A stretch of DNA of 42,279 bases from CAYMUR01 sp964393615. Its GTDB lineage: Bacteria; Planctomycetota; Planctomycetia; Pirellulales; Pirellulaceae. Both the position numbers and the translations under genes were made by a program. The notes under the pieces were generated by a model. The model was not told the origin of the DNA, ran no database searches, and worked only from the letters and a program-made list of their open reading frames with translations. Below are positions 1 through 8,971 of the stretch, one piece after another. Location: the NCBI GenBank assembly GCA_964393615.1, contig CAYMUR010000040.1, positions 1 through 42,279 on the forward strand, read 5' to 3'. Each line of letters starts with the position of its first letter. Position 1 is the stretch's first letter.

Positions 1-594
1 ACACAAACCCACGTAGCATACGAAGATTGACCAGCAAACCGCGTTGTAAAACGGCGTTCTCAAACAAATACATCTACGGAACCTCGAACCGGCAGCATAC
101 CTCGGAGAACCTCACTCCCCACAAACGGACGTTCACAATTCTTAGAATCCATGACCATTCAATTGGTCGACAACCATTGGTGACAAATGCCTTGCTTGGT
201 AGTTGGATCCATATTATAGGCAGTGGTTCGGTCTTTCGTATACGCCGGGCCAGTCACACCCAGAACGGTGGGCCACCATTTTGAATACCGTTTTNNNNNN
301 NNNNTATGAGTTTTAAAAAATTAATATGACGTTACCATATTTCGTACTCAAACTTCACAAACTGCGCAGGCTACCCTGCAACCAGATTTTCAGCAGGGAG
401 CGACAAATCAGCCATCTTGAGCGATTTACCTTTTCCCTGGCACTCGGTTTATGGCACCGACCAAAACGATGCGTACCGACAGCCGCCAGGCAGTTTTCTC
501 AGACAAAATCCCAAGCACTGCAATGCTTCGCCCGTCGCCTAGCGTCACCGTTTGAACACAAACAGACTGGTCAGCCCTTATCAGTTGAAAATGC
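1..594. other. Left-edge region without a recognisable gene
   Basis: I read all frames on both strands and found only short open stretches with no recognisable motif. It lies 3' of the minus-strand glycosyltransferase gene and is broken by a 10-N gap at 295-304. One minus-strand frame (about 426-600) gives a protein-like tail just past the glycosyltransferase stop, but it overlaps that gene and has no family signature, so I do not call it. Confidence 0.4.
295..304. other. Assembly gap (10 N)
   Basis: A run of ten undetermined bases. The 10-base length is probably a placeholder rather than a measured size. No gene is seen crossing it. Confidence 0.99.
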
Positions 595-2751
595 TCACCG
601 TTTCCTAGTAACCATCTCTTCCAATTCCACTGGTGCTCCCTCCAAGGCTTGTGCAACTTCTTCATCGGACAAACGATAAATCAGAATCGAGTATCCAACA
701 TGATCGTCTGCTTCGCGCTGACGTAGAAAAGCACAGAGACGAGAAAAACGCAGTTCAAGAAATTTTTTAAGCGTATTGCGATACTCTGCAGCCTCATCAG
801 ATTGATCCAGGGGATTTTTCATATCCTGCCAAAGTTCGAATTCTGGCACACGTTTTAATAGTCGCTGGTATGCTTCCTCGTAGGGTTCACACCAGGGACC
901 AAACGGATCCAGATAAATCGCTTGCAACATCGTTGCACTGATACAGTAAATTCCACCTGTCAGCGGTCGGTATTGCCTTTGCTCGTCGGGCCAAATAGCG
1001 TATGACGGCAATTGCTGAGCAGAGATGCCATAATAATTGAGATCTCCCGTACCAAAATAAGAAACATATACTGGTGCTGGAGAGTCCTTCCCATCTTGTT
1101 GAAAACGTTCCTGCTCCAGCCAATTCCGCAAACCAGGTAAATCCTGTCCCCAGTCCAACGAACTGTCAACCAAATGGCGGTAACCTGCCGAAGACCCACC
1201 AGCGAACTGGTTAAAATAGGCCAGGTAATTTGGCCAAGCAAAAACGGATGTTGCGATAAGCCAAACAGAAAGCATTAACACCGGCACACTTACGTACCAA
1301 CGCGATGGGCGCAACCAATGTCCAATCGCCCCGGCGAAAACATAAAGGACAGGATAAGTCGGCATCAAGTGCCGATGGCCAATATTCATATTTGACATGA
1401 TCGCCATACCCCAGTAGACGACGAAGAACACCCATAGCGGTGCCCCATGGTACAAGATCCGCCACACTGCCTCACGCCCCACGGTCGAAGCCTTACGATG
1501 CGTAATTTCCCGGTCATGCGGACCCCTGCGACAAAACTGCCAAACAAGGATTCCTGCGGCCGCTAGAACTGACAACAATGTAGCGCAGGGAGTCTTCACC
1601 AACAAACAGTATGGAAAAAAGAGTCTCCAACCCGAATTACTGTGTTGGCCATTGAGAAACGCACGCCGAAATTTCGTGCGACGAACAATTTTACTGAATC
1701 CCTGTAGATAAGGTTCCGGTACGGCCCCTGTACTGGCCGCCAACACGACTGCCGCCCCCATAAACCCTTCTTCGTCCATGCCACGAATCGCGTACGCCGG
1801 GTTCATGGTATCACGACCCGAATGATTATGCTTAAAGGTTTTCGAATGAAAACCGTAAAACGACCAGACCACCAGTAACCCAATCAATAAGTGGTAGGCA
1901 GTCACAACGCCCCACACCCGCAAACGATCATCAAAAGTCTTTACCGCCGGATCCGTCCGACTGTCAACGTACAGCGGACTACCACACCACTCACGCAACA
2001 CAAGTAATGCCACCGCTAAGGGCAGCATGATCACCGCCGACATTTTGCTGAGAAGCAGTAGCCCTAAGGCAACCCCACTGGCAACCTGGGTCCAAGTATT
2101 AACACGATGCATGACAATCCAGAAACACCCCAGTGAGACCATCATTGCAGCAGCCATTGTTACATCCGAAGTTATCAACGGCCCATGTGCCAGCATTGTA
2201 GGGCTGAACACGTACAGCACCAAAGAAATCAGCCCTCCCCAGAGGCCAAAAAGGTAGCGGGACCAGCTATAGACAGCCACACCCAATAAGGCACTGAGAA
2301 CCACCATCATCGATCGTCCTCGCCATAACATCGATTCGACGTTGTTGCCCATCTTATAAAAGAATTGCAATGCCATTTGGGCACCGGAACTACCCCACCA
2401 GGCAGGCTGTTCCAGCGAAGGGTATTCGACATCACTGAACAGCAAAGGAATTGCGGCCCAACGCTGTGGAAAATTGCCGCTTTCTGGCTGCAGGCGATAG
2501 TCACCTGTAAGCCAATAGCTGTATCCCGATGACAAATAAACAAGCTCGTCAAATGTGACCGACTTGGACGCCACACCTGACATGGCCATCACGACATGTA
2601 GTACCAACAACAGTGCCACTGCGACCAGTGACCAACCGGGTCGACCCAGTGATTTCCAATCCCGCATAGGCTGGGCGTCATCATGTTCCTGTTGATGTTT
2701 ACTGGATTCCAACTGCAAATCCTCCATGGCCAACACGATAAAACAACTCAT
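595..2751 (-). CDS. GT39-like polytopic membrane glycosyltransferase
   Basis: A protein of 718 residues with roughly ten hydrophobic membrane segments, the first at about residues 40-58. Directly after it comes an acidic first loop (TFDELVYLSSGYSYWL, then GDYRLQPESGNFP), the arrangement of GT-C fold, dolichyl-phosphate-mannose mannosyltransferase-like enzymes. These use lipid-linked sugar donors at the outer face of the cytoplasmic membrane. The C-terminal soluble part carries SSLDWGQDLPGL and VSYFGTGDLNYYG, a tail common in planctomycete members of this group. The acceptor cannot be told from sequence. The start is uncertain: 2751 is the longest option and ATG at 2727 is equally plausible, with no clear Shine-Dalgarno at either. 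It is monocistronic and divergent from dgcN. Family assignment is fairly sure; the sugar and target are unknown. Confidence 0.85.
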   Translation of the reverse strand: MSCFIVLAMEDLQLESSKHQQEHDDAQPMRDWKSLGRPGWSLVAVALLLVLHVVMAMSGVASKSVTFDELVYLSSGYSYWLTGDYRLQPESGNFPQRWAAIPLLFSDVEYPSLEQPAWWGSSGAQMALQFFYKMGNNVESMLWRGRSMMVVLSALLGVAVYSWSRYLFGLWGGLISLVLYVFSPTMLAHGPLITSDVTMAAAMMVSLGCFWIVMHRVNTWTQVASGVALGLLLLSKMSAVIMLPLAVALLVLREWCGSPLYVDSRTDPAVKTFDDRLRVWGVVTAYHLLIGLLVVWSFYGFHSKTFKHNHSGRDTMNPAYAIRGMDEEGFMGAAVVLAASTGAVPEPYLQGFSKIVRRTKFRRAFLNGQHSNSGWRLFFPYCLLVKTPCATLLSVLAAAGILVWQFCRRGPHDREITHRKASTVGREAVWRILYHGAPLWVFFVVYWGMAIMSNMNIGHRHLMPTYPVLYVFAGAIGHWLRPSRWYVSVPVLMLSVWLIATSVFAWPNYLAYFNQFAGGSSAGYRHLVDSSLDWGQDLPGLRNWLEQERFQQDGKDSPAPVYVSYFGTGDLNYYGISAQQLPSYAIWPDEQRQYRPLTGGIYCISATMLQAIYLDPFGPWCEPYEEAYQRLLKRVPEFELWQDMKNPLDQSDEAAEYRNTLKKFLELRFSRLCAFLRQREADDHVGYSILIYRLSDEEVAQALEGAPVELEEMVTRKR

Positions 2752-3222
2752 TGATCGTTAGAGCCAAAACCAAATCACCGACATCAAAAAACACTCCTCT
2801 TGATATATCGGCTTTCCAGGGCTCACCAGGCCAAAGCGTTCATTGCGTGAAGGCTTATGGTCCATGAAAAATACAAGTTCAACAACCTTGCCCCGCCCTC
2901 ATTTCCGTCATCACTAACAGAGTAAGCCAAAAATGTGTCGGATCAAACCGCTTAATCCTTCCCGCTTATCGCCAAAACAAAGAGCTCGGTGTCAAGTTTT
3001 CTGATCCGCCGACAAAAATCAACTCCACTCTGTCAATATTTTGTTTTCATGACGTTTAGCCTTTGCACAACACGAAGCGAATGGTAGTTTAAATATACAA
3101 TCTCGGTTTGAGCCCAGTGATTTCCAGACTGAGATTTCCAGACTGATTTCGCAATATCCTCCGTCGTCAACTACCCTGCCTGCCGTTCTACAGCCTTCCA
3201 TACGATTCAACAAGTAATTCTG
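2752..3222. promoter_or_regulatory. Divergent intergenic region
   Basis: 471 bp between two divergent genes, so it must hold both promoters. No convincing -35/-10 pair or operator was recognised. A short open frame at 3019-3213 on the minus strand looks like chance. It contains a 14-bp tandem duplication at 3119-3146. Confidence 0.4.
3119..3146. repeat. 14-bp tandem duplication
   Basis: Two adjoining perfect copies of GATTTCCAGACTGA (3119-3132 and 3133-3146), about 80 bp upstream of the dgcN start. It is one of several 2-3 copy short duplications in the window. Confidence 0.95.
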
Positions 3223-4281
3223 ATGAATACAGAGAACCGCCGTCGGATCGTGATACTAGCTGCTGGCAAGCTGGATGCCTTCACCGCCAAAACCGCAGCA
3301 GGAATCATCCGTTACCGTCGTCAGGAAGTGGTCGGTGTTCTCGACCCCGAACATGCCGGAGAACCTTTAGAAAACCTGATTGGAGTTGGCCACGGAATCC
3401 CCATCGTTTCGAGTCTTTCCGAACTCGATGATGTCCGGCCGGACATGCTGGTCATTGGCGTCGCGACGCCAGGCGGCCAACTTCCCAAAACCTGGCGAAA
3501 GGTATTAAGGCAGGCTATCGACCGAGGGATGGAAATCGTCAATGGTTTACATACGATCCTTGGTGACGACCCGGAATTTTCGGCCCTCGCTGCCAAACGA
3601 GGCACAAAGATCTGGGATGTTCGTCAGGCACCGGAAATTTCTGACGTGGGAATGGCAAGGGCCAAAGATTCTCCGGCCCGAATTGTCCTCACCGTGGGTT
3701 CCGATTGCAATCTTGGCAAAAAGATCACTGCCATTGAAATCACCCAGGAACTCGAGCGACGCGGTGAAAATGCACTTTTTCTAGCAACAGGACAAACGGG
3801 TGTAATGATTTCCGGCCGTGGCGTGGCCATCGACTGTGTCGTTTCAGATTTCGTTTCGGGTGCTGTCGAAAAATTGATCCTTGAAGAAAGCCAATACAAA
3901 TGGATTATCGTGGAAGGCCAGGGAGCAATCTTCCATCCATCCTATTCAGCTGTGACCTTAGGCTTAATGCACGGTGCGTGCCCACGGGCCATGGTACTGT
4001 GCCACCAACCCTCCCGACATTTTCTACGCCACACAGAAATCACCATTCCACCACTGAACACATTGATCGGCGTCCACGAATCCTTGATGCGTCCTATTTT
4101 ACCATCCACCGTCGTGGGGATTTCGCTCAACTGCATTGACCTGTCGGACACTGAATACGCCGCTGTCGTGCAGGAAACAAAACAAGAAGTAGGGCTGCCT
4201 GTGGCCGACGTTGTCCGGACCGGTCCCGCCGCTTTGGTAGATGCCCTAGAAACACATTTTGCGGACCATCCAATCGACTAA
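3223..4281 (+). CDS. dgcN: DUF1611 family protein, DgcN-like
   Basis: 352 residues, normal length for DUF1611. The N-terminal half is a Rossmann-like domain (IVILAAGKLDAFTAKTAAG). The C-terminal half is a P-loop NTPase-like domain with a modified Walker A at residues 159-166 (GSDCNLGK) and an IIVEGQGAIFHPSYS stretch typical of the family. DUF1611 proteins are usually encoded beside an enolase-superfamily epimerase, as here. In that pairing DgcN is linked to D-glutamate catabolism through an N-acylated intermediate. The neighbour starts 153 bp downstream on the same strand, so the two are probably co-transcribed. The ATG at 3223 is accepted because the conserved N-terminal strand starts within ten residues; no Shine-Dalgarno is evident. 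The family is sure; the exact reaction here is inferred. Confidence 0.87.
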   Translation: MNTENRRRIVILAAGKLDAFTAKTAAGIIRYRRQEVVGVLDPEHAGEPLENLIGVGHGIPIVSSLSELDDVRPDMLVIGVATPGGQLPKTWRKVLRQAIDRGMEIVNGLHTILGDDPEFSALAAKRGTKIWDVRQAPEISDVGMARAKDSPARIVLTVGSDCNLGKKITAIEITQELERRGENALFLATGQTGVMISGRGVAIDCVVSDFVSGAVEKLILEESQYKWIIVEGQGAIFHPSYSAVTLGLMHGACPRAMVLCHQPSRHFLRHTEITIPPLNTLIGVHESLMRPILPSTVVGISLNCIDLSDTEYAAVVQETKQEVGLPVADVVRTGPAALVDALETHFADHPID

Positions 4282-4434
4282 ACTGACGCAGCCAAGCTTG
4301 ACACAGAAAACCCTGCCTTCTCTCCCTTTCGCAGCTACGAATTAAGCGAGACGTTAACCGAGTATTAAACGTTGGAAATCCAATCCTGAACCACTAAAAC
4401 TCTACCTGTGGTGGCTTTTGTGGAGCGCGGACCG

Positions 4435-5460
4435 ATGGACTTGTCATACTGGCCCATTTCACTTGAACTCCGTGATACCTTTCGCATTAATCGCGAAGCA
4501 AGTGACCGCCGCGATAATGTTTTCGTCAAGATCGTTGACGAGTCCGGGAACGAAGGATTGGGAGAAGCGGCACCCAGTCGGTACTACCAACAAAGTGTCG
4601 GAAGCGTGTCCCAGGCACTTTCCACGATTTCACTAACAGGTGTTAGCGACCCTTTTCGACTAGAGGACATCACCTACGATCTGTCCAAAAAATTACAAAA
4701 CCAACGATCTGCCCTGACAGCCATCGATATGGCAATGCATGATTTAATTGGAAAACGTCTAAAAATACCCTTATATCGTTTATTTGGCCTGCATTGTACA
4801 CGGATCCCCGTTACTTCATTCACGATCGGCATCGCGTCGCCAAATGAAATGCGCCATAAGACAGAAGAGGCGGCTAATTTCCATACGCTCAAAGTCAAAC
4901 TGGGAATGGACAATGACCGTGAGATGATCTCGGCGATCCGCAGTGTAACATCCGTCCCCTTACGTGTTGATGCCAACGCGGCTTGGACTGTCACCGAAGC
5001 GGTCGAAAACCTGAAATGGCTTTACGACGAAGGAATCGAATTAGTCGAACAGCCATTGGCAAAGAACGATCTGGACGGCTTCCGTCGTCTCACCGATCTA
5101 AGCCCGATACCGATCATTGCCGATGAAAGTGTTGAGACTCCAGAAGATGTCATAAAATTACGAGGTTGTGTCCATGGAGTGAACATCAAATTGAATAAGT
5201 GCGGCGGACTCCGCGAAGCGTTCAAAATGATCTCCATAGCCCGCGCTCAAAAAATGCAGGTCATGCTGGGTTGTTTTATCGAATCCAGCCTTGGCATCAG
5301 CGCTGCCGTCCACTTATCGCCACTCGTTGATTACGTCGATTTGGATGGTCATCTGCTGATCCAGAACGACCCGTTTCGTGGACTGCAATTGCAAGATGGT
5401 AAAGTACTTCCAACCGATCAAGCCGGGTTAGGAATCCAACCAATTGAATCATCAGCATGA
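4435..5460 (+). CDS. dgcA: Dipeptide/N-acyl amino acid epimerase, enolase superfamily (DgcA-like)
   Basis: Counting from ATG 4435 the protein is 341 residues, matching the muconate-lactonizing/L-Ala-D/L-Glu epimerase subgroup. Hallmarks seen are KVKLG with acid/base lysines at 153 and 155, metal ligands Asp179 (VDANAAW), Glu205 (EQPL) and Asp230 (ADES), and the opposite-face lysine Lys252 (NIKLNKCGG). A DLDGH motif follows near residue 302. Such enzymes racemise the alpha-carbon next to a carboxylate, typically in Ala-Glu dipeptides or N-acyl amino acids. GGAG nine bases upstream supports ATG 4435 over the in-frame GTG at 4408. Together with the DUF1611 gene it forms the known DgcN/DgcA pair. 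The active site looks intact. Confidence 0.88.
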   Translation: MDLSYWPISLELRDTFRINREASDRRDNVFVKIVDESGNEGLGEAAPSRYYQQSVGSVSQALSTISLTGVSDPFRLEDITYDLSKKLQNQRSALTAIDMAMHDLIGKRLKIPLYRLFGLHCTRIPVTSFTIGIASPNEMRHKTEEAANFHTLKVKLGMDNDREMISAIRSVTSVPLRVDANAAWTVTEAVENLKWLYDEGIELVEQPLAKNDLDGFRRLTDLSPIPIIADESVETPEDVIKLRGCVHGVNIKLNKCGGLREAFKMISIARAQKMQVMLGCFIESSLGISAAVHLSPLVDYVDLDGHLLIQNDPFRGLQLQDGKVLPTDQAGLGIQPIESSA

Positions 5461-5650
5461 TCTACTAAAACTCACGCTGTTTCCAATAAACTCCAGGTGA
5501 ATTTCGGCATCCACTTCATGCAGCATGGATCGAACAAAATTGTTCACACCTTCTAGATTTTCCTGGAGCAGGGTATCTGGCCATCAAAAATAAACCGTCC
5601 ACTAATATTTGCTCGTAAGAAATAGGTGCGATGCCTGCTGGGGTTTGCAT
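5452..5650 (-). pseudogene. Small frameshifted gene remnant
   Basis: On the minus strand an ATG at 5650 opens a frame reading MQTPAGIAPISYEQILVDGL down to about 5584. From there the protein-like reading continues in another frame (PDTLLQENLEGVNNFVRSML, then HEVDAEIHLEFIGN) to a stop at 5452-5454. Removing one base near 5584 would join the two parts into about 65 residues. I do not recognise a family. It lies 3' of the HlyD-like gene on the same strand and overlaps the last codons of dgcA. It could be a decayed gene, or an intact one with a single assembly error. Confidence 0.35.
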
Positions 5651-5709
5651 ACCACCGCCAGCCACCCCGCAAACTATTTGGCTCAGATCACCAACAAGTT
5701 ACTGAAACT

Positions 5710-6426
5710 TTATCCTGCAGGTTTCAACACAATGCCAACTACACTGCCTGGCCGTAGCGGGTAACCTTTTGGTAATTCAATTCTTATTGGAACGCCCCAT
5801 TGAGATGCGTCTTGGTACCGCAGAAGGTGTGACGGAATCCGTTCCAAGCTGACACCAACACGTTCTACACGAGACGGCGCATAACCGCTCGAACCTTGGA
5901 TTTGGATATCGACTGAAGAACCTTCTTGTATGCTACCAGCATCAAACAGATGTTCAGGAACATATGCCAGGATAAACTTGGCTTCCTCACCTGAAATGGT
6001 CACAATAGGTTCATAGGCCTGTACAGGCTGCCCTTTTCGTCGATGGATTTTCAGAACACTACCAGCAATCGGTGAGGTGATCTGAACTGGCAAGACATCT
6101 TGCCCTTCTATGACTCCGGGCGTGACACCTGGAACAGGAGAGGGATGCACTAACACCAGGGTGTCACCGGAACTCACCGCATCAAGACTGGACAACTGCC
6201 CTCCACTCGAACGGGGTAACTCAGCAACTACACCACTACATGGCGCACCAACATCGACTCGAATGGCAACAACTTCCCCCACGATAGAACCTGTCATGAC
6301 CTCTCGCTGCCAGATCCAGCTGACTAACAATACCGAAACAACGAAAGTAATAACAGGTAAACTACGGTGCCGCCAATGCCGCCACCGCACGTACCATGGT
6401 ACAGGAATAGGAGATTTGTTGCTCAT
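5710..6426 (-). CDS. HlyD-like membrane fusion/adaptor protein
   Basis: 238 residues. One N-terminal membrane anchor (about residues 22-40) is followed by a periplasmic part with two half-motifs of a barrel-sandwich (lipoyl-like) hairpin: VDVGAPCSGVVAELP, then ITSPIAGSVLKIHRRKGQPV. A beta-barrel region follows (FILAYVPEHLFDAGSIQEGS). This is the architecture of HlyD/EmrA-type periplasmic adaptors, but short and without a long coiled coil. No transporter or TolC-like partner lies in the window. It starts 8 bp after the stop of the DUF4956 gene, so it is probably translated with it and the VTC gene. The function in that operon is unknown; export of, or a scaffold for, a surface polymer is a guess. 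Confidence 0.75.
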   Translation of the reverse strand: MSNKSPIPVPWYVRWRHWRHRSLPVITFVVSVLLVSWIWQREVMTGSIVGEVVAIRVDVGAPCSGVVAELPRSSGGQLSSLDAVSSGDTLVLVHPSPVPGVTPGVIEGQDVLPVQITSPIAGSVLKIHRRKGQPVQAYEPIVTISGEEAKFILAYVPEHLFDAGSIQEGSSVDIQIQGSSGYAPSRVERVGVSLERIPSHLLRYQDASQWGVPIRIELPKGYPLRPGSVVGIVLKPAG

Positions 6427-6434
6427 TACATTAT

Positions 6435-7127
6435 TTAGGTTTCAGACTCATCCACGTAACGACGAATCGAGACTTCTTCAATGGCAGCGGTAGATTTTAA
6501 TTCCTCACGTAATTCATCCGAGCGATTTGGGTCTCGCATCAAAAGTCGGTAGTTAAGCAAATAATTTTCATCAGACGTCTGCTGCTGATTGACAAGCACC
6601 GAATTTAAAGCATGTCGCCCTAATATCTCCGTTAGTTTTTCGCTCTTACCCAATAACGCGCTAGGTAATTGCATCGACAAAATAACGTCAAATCGCTGGC
6701 GGCCGCCAAAATCCGACCACTTGAGATAGAGCAACACCACGGCAATACCAATGGCAGCCACTAACGAAGTTGAATAACGTGACGTCCCTACTGCCATACC
6801 TTCAACAATTGCCCATAAAACAAATACCGTATCGCGAGTATCTTTCAGTACATTGCGAAATCTCACGACCGCAAACACTGCAAGTAATCCGAATGCGATG
6901 GCTAAGTTACCAGCCATCAATACCATCAAGACAGAAACAATGACTGGCAGTACAACCAGAGAGCCAACGAACGACTTCGAGTACGAAAATGACGCATGTG
7001 TCCACATATATGTCCAGCCGATGCCCTGCCCCAATAAAAAACTGAAGAGCAAGGTAAGCACCACTGACATGGGAGACAATGACAACCCTGGATCGCCAAC
7101 CAGCAAATTCTGTAAAAAATGGCTCAT
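6435..7127 (-). CDS. DUF4956 membrane protein
   Basis: 230 residues. The N-terminal two thirds contain about four membrane segments, with the DUF4956 signature around FAVVRFRNVLKDTRDTVFVL and the following EGMAVGTSRY. The C-terminal part is soluble, about 80 residues, and contains LLNYRLLMRDPNRSDELREEL. DUF4956 genes commonly sit next to VTC-domain (polyphosphate polymerase-like) genes, often with CotH kinases, which matches the arrangement here. The start is 6 bp after the true VTC stop, so the two are likely coupled. The family call is firm; no biochemical role is established. Confidence 0.87.
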   Translation of the reverse strand: MSHFLQNLLVGDPGLSLSPMSVVLTLLFSFLLGQGIGWTYMWTHASFSYSKSFVGSLVVLPVIVSVLMVLMAGNLAIAFGLLAVFAVVRFRNVLKDTRDTVFVLWAIVEGMAVGTSRYSTSLVAAIGIAVVLLYLKWSDFGGRQRFDVILSMQLPSALLGKSEKLTEILGRHALNSVLVNQQQTSDENYLLNYRLLMRDPNRSDELREELKSTAAIEEVSIRRYVDESET

Positions 7128-7133
7128 GTGGTT

Positions 7134-7908
7134 TTAGTTACGAATCATTTCAGTTGAACTTGAAATTCCTAAAGCTTCCACACAAGCAACGTACTTGGGA
7201 AACGATACCCGCTGGAGATGGAAGATTCGAATCAGGTCACTTATCCAGCCTGGCATTTGTTGTGTAAATTNNNNNNNNNNTTACAACTTTTCCATCGGAT
7301 ATTTCAGATAATTCACTTTGCCGATTCTCTAGCAAACCAAAATTGTCACCGCCACAACACTGGCCCCTGATTTCCCGGTCGAAAGTTACCCTGGCATGGT
7401 TTCCCAAGGGCGACTCATACGCCTCACGAGCATACGTTACCAGCACAATTTCGGATGCAAGCAACCGGTCCCTGCGGTCACAAAACTCAGCAACAACGTC
7501 AATCTCGTTGGTGTGATCCTGGGAAGAAAATGGCAGGCAACCACCCTGCACGAGAAGCTGCATCTCCTGCTTTGTCACCTGGGCACGCAACTTGTGAATC
7601 ATATCGTCAGTTCGCTGCTTGATTTCGACAAAGGCGGGTGATTCTTGCGAAGAATCATACCAACGCATCCGAAGTTTAAATCGGTTTCTTATCCCGTCTT
7701 GCGTTTGCCGACAAAGCAATAGCGACGGTGCATCCAAATACAATGTATTCACCTGATAACTGACTGGTCCACCACGAGTGACATACTTATCCGGTGCAAG
7801 GTAGGTGCGCACAAAGCTCCGCAGGTCCGAAACCGCCGACTCCGGAACCAAGTATTTCAGCTCGTAACGTTCTTTTTGTAACAAGTCCCGACCCAAAAAA
7901 ATTGTCAC
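7134..7908 (-). CDS. VTC domain-containing protein (polyphosphate polymerase-like), interrupted by an assembly gap
   Basis: The first 209 codons (GTG start at 7908) show the VTC tunnel-domain features: ERYELKYLVP, YQVNTLYLDAPSL, RFKLRMRWY, FVEIKQR and RVTFDREI. A 10-N gap at 7271-7280 follows ISDGKVV. Past the gap, in a different frame, I read FTQQMPGWISDLIRIFHLQR, then VSFPKYVACVEALG, ending at TAA 7134-7136. This is the expected VTC C-terminus. If the real gap is 12 nt, the bases flanking it would fit five codons ILEIK, the conserved motif at this place. Without that correction the frame runs falsely to 7237. VTC enzymes make polyphosphate from ATP; bacterial VTC/DUF4956 pairs are less studied. 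The stop lies 6 bp before DUF4956. Confidence 0.85.
7271..7280. other. Assembly gap (10 N) inside the VTC gene
   Basis: Ten N within a coding region. Frames on the two sides disagree if the gap is really 10 nt. A length of 12 nt restores one frame and leaves room for the conserved ILEIK motif, so the N count is probably a placeholder. Confidence 0.97.
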
Positions 7909-7942
7909 TGCACGCTAAGTACAGACCAAAAACAGAGAAAAA

Positions 7943-8926
7943 TCAATGAAAAGGCATGGAATCAAATACTTCACCCCCGTTACGAGAGCACAAAAAAAGA
8001 ACCACTGCTATGTCCATGTCATTCGTCATAAAATGAACGGACCCATCACACATTAAACCGTGGGCTCCCGTGCCATGCTCGGTATAGATACGTTCATTGT
8101 ACCAAACACCTGGTGGACTTTTTTGATTCACTCCACCCACGATATGGGTAACATTACTACCCGATGCCCAGGTACCATTCAGTTCATTCACGACACCGTT
8201 GTCCACGTCTACTCCACGTCCGGTACACTCGGTCACACACATCGTATTAGACAATCCATCGGTGATCAGTTGCAAACGCATCGGAGGAGGCTCAGTAATG
8301 GTGTCCTCATTCGGCAGACCTTTCGTTCCTAACAATACTCCCCCCTGTCGCCCATAGTCACTACCCGTGGCAGGATTCTTGGCATCCTTGTCCGGCCCAG
8401 AAATCCCCAAATAATCAATGCAGCCGAGTCCTTCGCCCGGCGTCAACCCGAGATTCAACAAACGACCTTCCAAGCTTCGATGTTCCTCGACACGCGCAGT
8501 GCTGGGGCAGATAAAACCAGGAATCACTTGGCTCGTGGCAGGCAAATTGACGGGATCACTTAATGGAAGGCTGAGATCGATCAAATCACTGGTCGCAGTC
8601 TCCTCGAGATAGTCGAGGATTAACAACGACCAAGCAACGTTATAAGTATTGGGATCTGTGCGTGGCCTTGTCCACTTTTTTCCTGGGGGAAATTTGCCGT
8701 TTGCACTCTCAAAGGACATCATCGCAATACCAATTTGCCTTAATTGATTCTGGCACTTGGTACGACGGGCAGCTGCCCTGGCGGCCTGTACCGCAGGGAG
8801 AAGCAACCCGATCAGAACACTGATGATTGCAATCACCACCAGCAATTCTACCAGCGTGAAACCTGAGATTAAACGTAACCGACGTTTCACCAATGTGGTC
8901 CTCACACAGTTTGTCAAAAAACGCAT
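7943..8926 (-). CDS. DUF1559 pilin-like protein
   Basis: From ATG 8926 the protein is 327 residues. The N-terminus is a type IV pilin/pseudopilin prepilin signal, GFTLVELLVVIAIISVLIG, with the cleavage site after Gly and conserved Glu5. It is followed by LLPAVQAARAAARRTKCQNQ, the standard DUF1559 continuation. The C-terminus has the H-X9-DG motif (HGTGAHGLMCDG). These proteins are greatly expanded in planctomycetes and are thought to be secreted or assembled by a type II secretion/pilus-like machine; individual roles are unknown. An in-frame TTG at 8971 would add 15 residues and is less likely. It is 34 bp upstream of the VTC gene on the same strand, so it may share a transcript. Confidence 0.92.
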   Translation of the reverse strand: MRFLTNCVRTTLVKRRLRLISGFTLVELLVVIAIISVLIGLLLPAVQAARAAARRTKCQNQLRQIGIAMMSFESANGKFPPGKKWTRPRTDPNTYNVAWSLLILDYLEETATSDLIDLSLPLSDPVNLPATSQVIPGFICPSTARVEEHRSLEGRLLNLGLTPGEGLGCIDYLGISGPDKDAKNPATGSDYGRQGGVLLGTKGLPNEDTITEPPPMRLQLITDGLSNTMCVTECTGRGVDVDNGVVNELNGTWASGSNVTHIVGGVNQKSPPGVWYNERIYTEHGTGAHGLMCDGSVHFMTNDMDIAVVLFLCSRNGGEVFDSMPFH

Positions 8927-8971
8927 TGTTAAGATCAAGTTAATTCTAACAGACTTCTTGCAACAAGCCAA

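Noticed and set aside
426..665. 79-codon minus-strand frame at the 3' end of the glycosyltransferase
   Set aside because: Overlaps the real gene in another frame, and no known family is seen.
3019..3213. 64-codon minus-strand gene upstream of dgcN
   Set aside because: Contains the 14-bp duplication, has no motif and lies in a region that must hold two promoters.
7237..7908. VTC gene ending at 7237
   Set aside because: That stop is reached only because the 10-N placeholder puts the reading out of frame; the true C-terminus continues to 7134.
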